Part shown: positions 56,215-64,000 of the stretch, one piece after another
Layout: every line of letters begins with the position of its first letter
Position numbering within the stretch: position 1 is the first letter of the stretch
NCBI GenBank assembly: GCA_030267565.1
Contig: BRXU01000021.1
Location: forward strand, 421,501-485,500
Direction of reading: 5' to 3'
DNA length: 64,000 nucleotides
From: Pleodorina starrii
Taxonomy: Eukaryota; Chlorophyta; Chlorophyceae; Chlamydomonadales; Volvocaceae
Made by a program: the position numbers and the translations under genes
Notes under the pieces: generated by a model
Seen by the model: only the letters and a program-made list of their open reading frames with translations
Told to the model about the DNA's origin: nothing
Databases searched by the model: none

Positions 56215-58659
56215 TACATCGTGTGTGTCCACCGGGCCGTGGAGTGGAACCCGCGTAACAGACGGTGCGTTGTTTGTTGGCGCCTCTGCTTGATCCAAGT
56301 CGTCATGCACAGGGGCGCTCCCGTCTGCAGCATTCAGCCCGACAAAGCACGTCAACCCGAGAGCCTCGCGAAAGCACGAGACCTCGTCCCGTAGCTGGGG
56401 ACAACACAAGGAAAGTTCGCTGCTTGCAACATATCAGGCTTTCAATAAGAACTAATTATTGCATGAAGCGAGAGCGCCAGCGCCAAAGTACAGAGCTCGG
56501 GCAATAAGCTCTTAATAGTAGTAGACCCCGAGCGCGAACTTGGCCGCGCACCTGCGGACGCCCGGCGGCCTCGCCCATCATCGTCGGAGACTGCTGTCAT
56601 TGCACAGCGCCTGGAGCGCCCTGGGCTGGAGCAGCGGCGCTTCCGGCGTAGCAAACTCGCTGAGGACACACGTCTTTTTCCTGTCTGCTTGATCGGTCTG
56701 TCTGCCTTAGTATGAATAACGATAACTTTCTCCAAACTTTGCTTTCCAGTGGTGTGGCGATCTAGTTCCGATGAAGGTTAAGGCTGGCGCTTGTCGTTTC
56801 CTGTGGATATTTTCTTGCGGCTCCAGGGAGGGCCTCCGGTGGGTGTGTCCTTTTTCTGAACGATGAGCCCCGTGGCGCTGAAATTTACAACAAATAGATG
56901 TACATGGCGCTGTCTATTTGGTGAAGGCAGCAATGAGGAGCGGCCTTAGCCACAAAAAGTGCGCAATCCCAACCAACTCGGCCGCATAGGATACGCATCC
57001 GCCCGCGACCCACGGCCGAGCTTAACAGACGAGCCGGCAATAACGGACCGATTCCTTTTTTAACTCATACACTGGTGCGGCCTAGAGCCGTCGACAATGC
57101 AAGGGCTTCGCCTAACGGTCCTTGCCGCGCAACTTCGAAATCAAGTACCGTCACGCATGGAATATTTCTTATGCGCCTTTCCGTGTTATTAACGTTGTTA
57201 TGTTACAAGTTCTACTTCACGCGGGTCTCACTCAAAGCAACTTCGAACTTATTATCGGAGGACTTTGACGACATGGCATTTGACGCAGCAGGCCGTCATT
57301 TCAACGGCAGCACTAAACCGCACACCGGGGACACTTCTACACCGAGAACCCCTCAAACCAAACCAACTATCAGGAAAATACATTTACATTCAAGGCGTGG
57401 ACACCGAGAAAGCAACTTGGTTATCCCATGCAGGGCACCAGCAGGGCCCATCTAACTGTCACAACGCGAGGGTCAGCGCGCCCCGCCCCGATAACCTTGC
57501 CGCGCCCGCCACAAACTTCCGAAGTTGCATGCAGTAAATCCTCCCCACGTCATCGTCATGGGTTCCTACTTCAGCCTTTTCTGGCGGATGGCCTCCCACG
57601 CTTCCCTCAGGTGTTAGCCGTTCCCTCAGGTTTTAGCCATAGTACCGCGCCCCTGGCTGGGAAACGGTTCCCTTAAGCCCCAACCCGCACCTTCACGGCC
57701 CATTTCCCGTTCAACATGTACCGCGCGCCGTTCACGTGTCGGCATTTTTCTGGCGACAGCGGATAGTGGACGGACGCAGCGGTCGGCACTGTCCGACGTT
57801 TTTGCCCCTTGCAGCTTCGCGCAGCTTAAGCTCTGGGCGATGAGCGCTGCTGGTCGCCCATCCACCCAAAGCATGGCTCCCCTACCATATAGGCACCGAC
57901 ACGGCTGCATTCGAATGGCGTAGGCTTGTCTGCATTGCAGGATCCGCCACTGGCTTTCTCGACCGGGCTGTCATTAGATAAGAAAGAAGGTAGTGCAGCG
58001 AAGGAACGGAGAAGGCGTCAGCAGACTGGAACTTGGGTCATCAGGTACCTAGCGGTACCGGTGCCGTGTCTGCCGACAGCCCTGGCTGTAGGTACAGCAA
58101 CACAGCGGCCTGCCTCCCTTGCATGCAACGCGCTAAGCTCCCCTCACCTCAAGACTTCTCCTGCTCCTACAAAGGGGCTGCGAGCGGTCCTGACCAAGGC
58201 ATACCGGGACGTCGCATCTGTCCCTGCAGCGGTTTTTACATATCCCTTGCAACGGAAACCAGAGCGACCGAAACCAGAGCCAGCCCCCTGCCGTTGCGAT
58301 TTGTTGCAGGGCTGCACGCCAAATGCCCGTCGGACAATTTACTCCTGCGGGTTCCATGCTGGTACGACCTCTACGGAAAGGTCTGCATCAAACTAGCCGA
58401 ACACATGCGCTGGCAGGCCAAAACCGCCACCGCTGCACACATCCGAGCAATCGATCCTCGTCGGCCCTGGCCCTGCCTCCCCAGTCCCACACAGCCCTGC
58501 ATGGTACAACACACATCGCTGCCAGCGGCATGTTGCAAACTGCCCCTCACGCCCTCCGTCCCAGTCCCTGCGTGACCGGGGGAGCCCCTGGCCTCGCCGC
58601 ACTTTGTCAACCCCGGCAGTGATCGCCTCCAGTTCCCCAGTCCTGCATCCGGTTCGCGC
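56215..58659. other. lower-GC intergenic region, no supported gene
   Basis: These 2.4 kb lie between the start of the Gln-rich gene and the stop of the RCC2-like gene, both on the minus strand. There are no microsatellites. Open frames up to 180 codons (58033-58575 plus) show no recognisable motif. It should hold the Gln-rich gene's promoter and the RCC2 3' UTR. Confidence 0.4.
58236..58240 (-). terminator. TGTAA, possible RCC2 polyadenylation signal
   Basis: The first TGTAA noticed on the minus strand after the RCC2-like stop, 420 bases downstream. It is a five-base motif, so chance occurrence is quite possible. Confidence 0.25.
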
Positions 58660-61600
58660 TCATTTTGCCTTCTTGCCAGCCTTGGCCGCGCCGCTAGCAC
58701 CCGCCTCGCCTGCGGGTTTGCGCTTGTTGCCACCTTTGGCACCCGCCGCGGCCGTGGCCTCCAGGGATGGCGCCTCTTCGACCGGGATCGAGCTCTCCCA
58801 ATCGGTCGTCTCAGCCAGCTGGATTGAGGGTTGGTGGGGAGAATGCAATGGTGGGATGAGGAAAGGTGAAGTGAGGTCGAGCAGAAACGACTATGGGTGT
58901 GGAGCGAAACTATGAGGGCGAGTCCCGACAGGATTCTACAGGGGTATGGAATATCACGAAAAACGGTCAGCGCCCGGCCGGAAGCTCCCAACGGACACTC
59001 CGCCGCGCAAGGCTGGTGACAAGAGGGCGGGCGGCGGCATAAGCCACAAAGTGGCCCATGGTTCGTAAGACTACTCCGACGTGCCGCGCAAAGGACACAA
59101 GCGCCAAGGTTAATCAGTCTGTGTTCAGCGTTGAGACATTAGGCCAGCTCTGGAGGTCGCCCGTCCTGCCAGTTTTGCCCATGAACCCTGGTCCTCTTGC
59201 CTGCCTTTGTGCCAGGATAGTATGCTACAAAGGTTTTACAATGGAGGTTTCAACGGTGGTAGATTACGAACGCTGAATTTTTCCCTTCACATATTTTTGG
59301 GGGGTTGCGGTGCACAGAAAGTGTGCTCGAGAAGCTAGCGGCATCGCATACGCCAGAATCTAACACGGCATAACAAATATTCTTGAGAAATGCCAGCCGT
59401 GATGGGTGGCGGCCGACCCCAAAAGCGTGTTTGGCGTCGCAAACGACCGGCCAACACCATACACACGTCATCCTTAAACGCAAATTATCCCCGAACAGCG
59501 CAATCCATGTCAGTTACGACCCAATTATGGCGGATTTCAGTTCGAATTGTGGATTTTGCGCTGTCCTTGAAAGCTGGTGGAAGTGGAAGTGAAAGTGCGA
59601 AAGTGGGTTCTGGAGCGGCGGATTGGCGCACGCGATAAATGTCGTTATCGGCACATTTCGCAGATTTTTTTATTCAACGGGATCAGAATATTTGTGATTG
59701 CAACATAAGAAATGCGATAACTTGGCGATGACATGTAAGCCGATTCCCAGCCTTGAGTTAGGGTATTTTGCGCGGAAGAAAATACAGATACACCAACGTC
59801 CTGTGTGCCCGACAGACATGCCTCTGTGTCACGAAAACCCGCGCATCTCGCTGTTGGCGTCAGGCGCCCAGAAGCACGGGCGCATGCATGGCCTAAACTA
59901 TTCTTGTAATCGTTGTATCCTAAACTATTCCATATTTGCAGACAGTCCCACCGTTGTCGCTCCATTTCCGATTTCCGGATTCCCATGCTTTAGCTCCTAA
60001 CCATGGCAACACTGTGCCTTCGGCAGTACAGTACTGTGTCTGATCTAGGCACAGTACTTTCCCGCCGTTTGCCCCGGAGCACGCGACGGCTTGGGCCCCC
60101 CTCTTTTATGTAGCCACACACACACAAGGTGCACGGCCGCAGTGCACGCCCGCGTCGCATCGCTTCAAACCGGTGAAGGTCGCGCCATCTGCCCTCCTCC
60201 GGCCCCACACACCCTGAACAGGCTTAATCTGCGATTACGATGTCATGCAGCTTGCTTTTCGGGGCCGCGTGGAACGCAGCCTTCACCCTCCTCCGCCCGC
60301 AACCAGCTCACCAAACATGCTTTCCCTCGCAGCCAACAACACGCACACACAAATTACACCCTCACGCATAACACATAACGAGGGAGGGAAAGTTTCTATC
60401 GGGGCTAGTTCCATCGCATCATAACACACCTCCGTCCCCTTTCTTTCCTACAACACACCCAGCATTCGCTTGTCTTCCTCGCTATAAGCGACCAGGTAGA
60501 CCGAGCTCCGAAATCCACGAACACACCCTCCCTGCCCCAACCTACCCGTGGATGCGCGGGGTCCACCAGGAACATGGTGAATCCGATGCCGCAGGCCACC
60601 TGGTGCGTGTGGCCGCCGTCCAGGGGCTCGCACTGCCAAGAGGAGGGGGAAGCGGGAGAGTCGGAGGGCCTTACCAACACATCGGAGGCGGAGAGGCAAT
60701 GTAGGCCAGTCCAAACGGGCAGGCTGACAGACGGAGGCAGACGTAATGAGAAGAGTTGTACACGATCGGCGGCGGAGACGATGGCGGCGGTCAGGGCAGG
60801 GCCAAGGCAGCAGCAAGATTGCGGGGAGACGTGCAGTGTGCAGGAGACACCCAGGCAAATGGTCTTCGGTGCGCGTCACTGCGCAGTATGCGGTGTGTGT
60901 GTCCCCGGGGTCGATGGAGGCGGAATGTCCTCCATCCAGAATCCCCGCTCTCACCTTGGCCGGGTTGGCGCTGCTCTTCTTGTTGGGCCCAAAGCCCAGC
61001 TCTCCATTGGTGGCCGCACCCCAGGTGATGACCGAGTTGTCGGCGGCGGCGGCAAACGTGCCCGGGCCACACGCAAAGCTGCGCACGTTCCAGCCCACCA
61101 GGTCGTTCACCGGCACGGGGTACCTGACAGGACGTCACACGAAGACACGATATGGCATGTATAAAAAGGGGCCGGGGGAGAAGCAGGACACCGTTGGTGG
61201 AGCTTCGAGGGAGGGGGCAAAGACGGCGGGGCCGTAGCGGCATACGACATCGCGGTGCTGGTACGCTGAAAGTTCTAGACGCCAAAGCTGGAGCCCGAGG
61301 GAGGGCAGGGGAGACGTTCTAAACGAGCTGGCCGAGGCAGGGGAGGGAAGGGGCTAACAAAGGAAGGGCCGACGGGAAGCGAGAGAGGGAAATGACAGGA
61401 AGACTTGTGGACGGCCGCCGGCCGGGCAGCGGCCCAGACTGCGTGTTGCCGGAACGTGCAGGAACGTGCAGGAATGTGGGCCATAGGGTTTCGAGGCGGG
61501 GAAATGAGAATGACTGCGCATCGAGAGGGGGGGTGTATATCCACACGTATATCCACGCATCCACGGGGCGGGGGCAGCCGGGAGCGCAAACCGTCAAGGA

Positions 61601-63880
61601 CGCCAACCGGACACACCATGCGGGAGATGCCCACCCACAAAACCCCAGCCATACAGAACACCCCGCCGGTGCCTACGCACGCATCCATCAATCCACCCCC
61701 ACACCCGACGCGATGCACCGGGTAACGCACGCACGCACGCACATTTGGTTGTCGCCGTTGACCTTGAGCTTGCCCCAGCAGTGCACCTGGCCCGCCACGC
61801 CGGTGCAGAACGAGCCGGTGCCGCCGGCAGCCAGCTGAGGGAGATGGGGGGGGCCGCGGGGGGAAGGGGAGGGGGTGGGGGGGCAGGGAATGGTCAGGGT
61901 CAGGGTCAGGCGAGAACGAACCCAAAGCGTTGGCTGTTGAATGGAGTGACGAGGCACAGAGCCGTGGACATCGTAGCCCCTGGCGACTGATGACGTGGTA
62001 CATGTAGTGGCAGTTGCACCAAGCAAGCGGACACACCCATTGGTTGCAAGGGGTTATCCACGGGGGTATAGGCCGGAGCCCGTGACCGGTAATTTAAACA
62101 GAAGAAGGCCGTCTCGTCTACGGCAGGAAAAGGAGGGGTTATCCACGTATAGGCCGGGGGGGGGTGTCCTCGATCCATTCGCGGAAAACACATCCTCCCA
62201 CGCGCGGGCGTCGCCACCGCTGCGCCACCCCTCTGCACGTTCACCCACTCACAATGGCGTCCTTGGGCACCAGGTTGCGGCGGGTGAAGACCTCAATCTT
62301 GCGGGGCTTGTCCTCGTCCTGCTGGACCTGCGCGGGCGGGGGCGGAAGGGGGAAGGGTGGAGGCGCGGTAGGGGATGCAAATTAAAATTGCATGGGACAA
62401 GGAGAAAGTGAATGTGGGTACAAGGCACAAGGAAAGGCCGGGCGACAGGACAAGAGGCGGGGCGCGGCCCGCACATGCGAATCCCAGAGTTGTAGAGGGG
62501 GACCAGACGGTCCGGTCCGCGGCGCAAGGCGCGAAAGGACGACCGCTCCCCCCCCGCGCACGCACACGCACACAGAGCTCACGCACGTGCACACACGTAC
62601 ACACAGAACACGTTCACGCACGTAGAGCACGTTAGGGAACAGACCGGGCGCCGCCTCTTCCCGCCCTCCCCGCCCCCCAGTTTCCCGTCCCCACACTAGC
62701 ACATTGAAGGCCAACACGCGACACCCCCTCGTCGCCGAGCGCGTGCAGCTGTGTCCGCGCACACACACCCAAGGGGGAGACCCAGCCCCCCAGATAGACC
62801 CATTTTCGATTCACGCACAGCCCCCCTCCCTGTCCCCATCCCTACCCCTACCTTGTGCCCCAGCCGGCCGTAGCCCCCAAAGCCCCAGCTGTAGCACGAG
62901 CCCTGGTCGTCGTAGCACAGGCAGTGGTTGTGCCCCGCGGCAATCTTGAGCACCGTCACCTCGTCCAGGCCCGCCACCCGGCGGGGGGTGGGAACCGCCT
63001 CGTACAGAATCTGGATGCTGGCTGCGGGGGCAGGTGGGTGGGCAGGTGGGTGGACGGGAGCTGACAGTGCGATACAGGGGTAGAGAGGCCCGGCAAAAAA
63101 ACCCGCTCTCGCCCGCTCCCCGTCCCCGCAGGAGAACGCGGCCCTGAAGCCCCGAAGACCTCCTTGGCAGCACGACAGGGCGCCGCGAGGGCGCCTTTTT
63201 AAGGCAATAACTGGAACGATGACCAAGCCCAGCTGCCGAGGTTGGAGAGTACACAAATATGAACCAGAATGTAAGGGTGGGGTCGGTGGTGCGGACAGAT
63301 AGGGTACTCAAGTCTCTCGCCGCTCTCCCGTCCTCCTGCCCTCCCTCCTCCTCTGCCCGGCCCGCGCTCGTGTGCACTCACAGTCCTTGGCGTTGTACGA
63401 ATGGTCGATCCCGTCGCCGAGGACGCCGTACTGTCCGTTGCCAGCCGACATCACCTGCGCAGGTTCCAAGGGCCGAGCGGCGGCGGCGAATGACTGGTGC
63501 GGCAGACCCCGAAAGCCGAGGCAACAAGGCACAGGCACGACGTGCGGTCCCCTCTCCCCTGGTTGGGTGGAGAAATGTCCGCGTCAAGGACAGTGCCGAA
63601 GCGGAACAAGGCCGGCAGAGGACAGCCCGGCCCAGTATCATCGCGGTGCTGCGTTGGACATTGGGCCACGTGTCGGCAACGCCTTCTTTCCCCCCTCTCC
63701 AACGGGCCACCAGCCTGTTCGTGAATTACGGTACCCCCTCCCCCCGCCGCCTGCATTTCCCGCCTTCCCGCCTCTTGCTCGCACTCACCCTCCCGCCGCA
63801 GAGCCACAGCGTGAAGTCGATGCCGCATGCCACCTGGGTGCAGTTCTCAATGATGCAGCGGGTGGGGTTCAGGATGATGT
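58660..63880 (-). CDS. RCC2/TD-60-like RCC1-repeat protein (5' end outside window)
   Basis: Minus-strand exons 63789-63880, 63382-63454, 62852-63021, 62253-62327, 61743-61834, 60955-61123, 60546-60632 and 58660-58818 join in phase to 304 visible codons plus TGA. The chain is repeats of a beta-propeller: IIENCTQVACGIDFTLWLCG, VMSAGNGQYGVLGDG, KIAAGHNHCLCYDDQG, SCYSWGFGGYGRLGHK, FCTGVAGQVHCWGKLKVNG, WNVRSFACGPGTFAAAADNS, VITWGAATNGELGFGPNKKS, HTHQVACGIGFTMFLV. The VITWGAATNGELGFG...KSSANPAKV segment and the last blade match RCC2 (TD-60) rather than RCC1. Human RCC2 acts in mitotic spindle/centromere and small-GTPase functions; a role here is inferred. The tail of about 45 residues is Ala-rich and ends in Lys-rich GGNKRKPAGE...GKKAK, a likely nuclear localisation signal; human RCC2 has its basic part at the N-terminus. 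The last intron is 1.7 kb. Confidence 0.88.
62051..62160 (+). repeat. two tandem module A copies
   Basis: A full copy (ggggttatccacgggggtat then aggccggagcccgtgaccgg and acagaagaaggccgtctcg) at 62051-62116 and a short one (aggggttatccacgtatagg) at 62133-62160, both in RCC2 intron 61835-62252. Confidence 0.8.
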
Positions 63881-63906
63881 CTGCGGGGGCGGGAAAGGTA
63901 GCGGTA

Positions 63907-63979
63907 GGGGTTATCCACGTATACTGGTAGGCCGGCGCCCGTGAACGGTAAAGTAACAGAAAAAGGCCGTCTCGGGGGG
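63907..63979 (+). repeat. dispersed module A (longest copy)
   Basis: ggggttatccacgtatactg, then gtaggccggcgcccgtgaac, then ggtaaagtaacagaaaaagg and ccgtctcgggg. It lies 26 bases from the acceptor of the first visible RCC2 intron, whose donor is beyond the window. Confidence 0.8.
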
Positions 63980-64000
63980 CGCGGTGGCCCGAGAGACGGG

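Overview
This window is nuclear DNA from a very GC-rich unicellular eukaryote, most probably a chlorophyte green alga of Chlamydomonas/Volvox type. The evidence is a spliced thylakoid-lumen D1-processing protease with an N-terminal targeting region, a GAF-PAS-kinase of the plant/algal TKL type (HGDL catalytic loop), proteins full of poly-Gln, poly-Ala and poly-Gly, TTTTAGGG-like intronic repeats, and TGTAA motifs downstream of some genes. The species is not assigned. There is no sign of bacterial organisation: genes are split into many short exons by 0.3-2.5 kb introns packed with microsatellites.

Layout. 1-10.4 kb: mostly simple-sequence DNA, with one weakly supported small gene near 1.7-2.85 kb. 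10.47-21.8 kb (minus): a 13-exon GAF-PAS-protein kinase. 22.6-25.3 kb (plus, divergent from the kinase): a three-exon Gln-rich protein of unknown function. 28.0-35.8 kb (plus): a 12-exon CtpA-type carboxyl-terminal processing protease. 37.9-40.9 kb (plus): a six-exon cupin-fold protein with an N-terminal membrane segment. 41.2-44.9 kb (plus): a seven-exon glutathione S-transferase with a probable organelle-targeting extension. 45-53 kb: no supported gene. 53.1-56.2 kb (minus): a Gln/Asn/His/Gly-rich protein. 58.7 kb to the window edge (minus): the 3' part of an RCC2/TD-60-like beta-propeller. Every exon chain was checked by hand for splice sites and phase, and the coding sums are multiples of three. 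The first exons of the kinase and of the 53.1 kb gene are the least certain parts. The genes do not form a pathway. What they share is an intron style.

The most unusual material is in the introns. (1) The exon fragment carrying the kinase glycine-rich loop together with its 5' splice site is repeated in 21 tandem copies (including the functional one) at 14.34-15.30 kb. (2) Most introns of the kinase, protease and GST begin G-rich and end C-rich on the sense strand. They also carry four short dispersed sequence modules (called A-D here) whose orientation usually flips between the 5' and 3' halves, so many introns look able to fold back and bring their splice sites together. (3) Two introns use GC-AG boundaries. 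(4) Two perfect adjacent hairpins with the same loop lie at 37.05-37.18 kb. (5) Very long pentamer and tetramer arrays sit inside introns, one of them ending directly at a splice acceptor.
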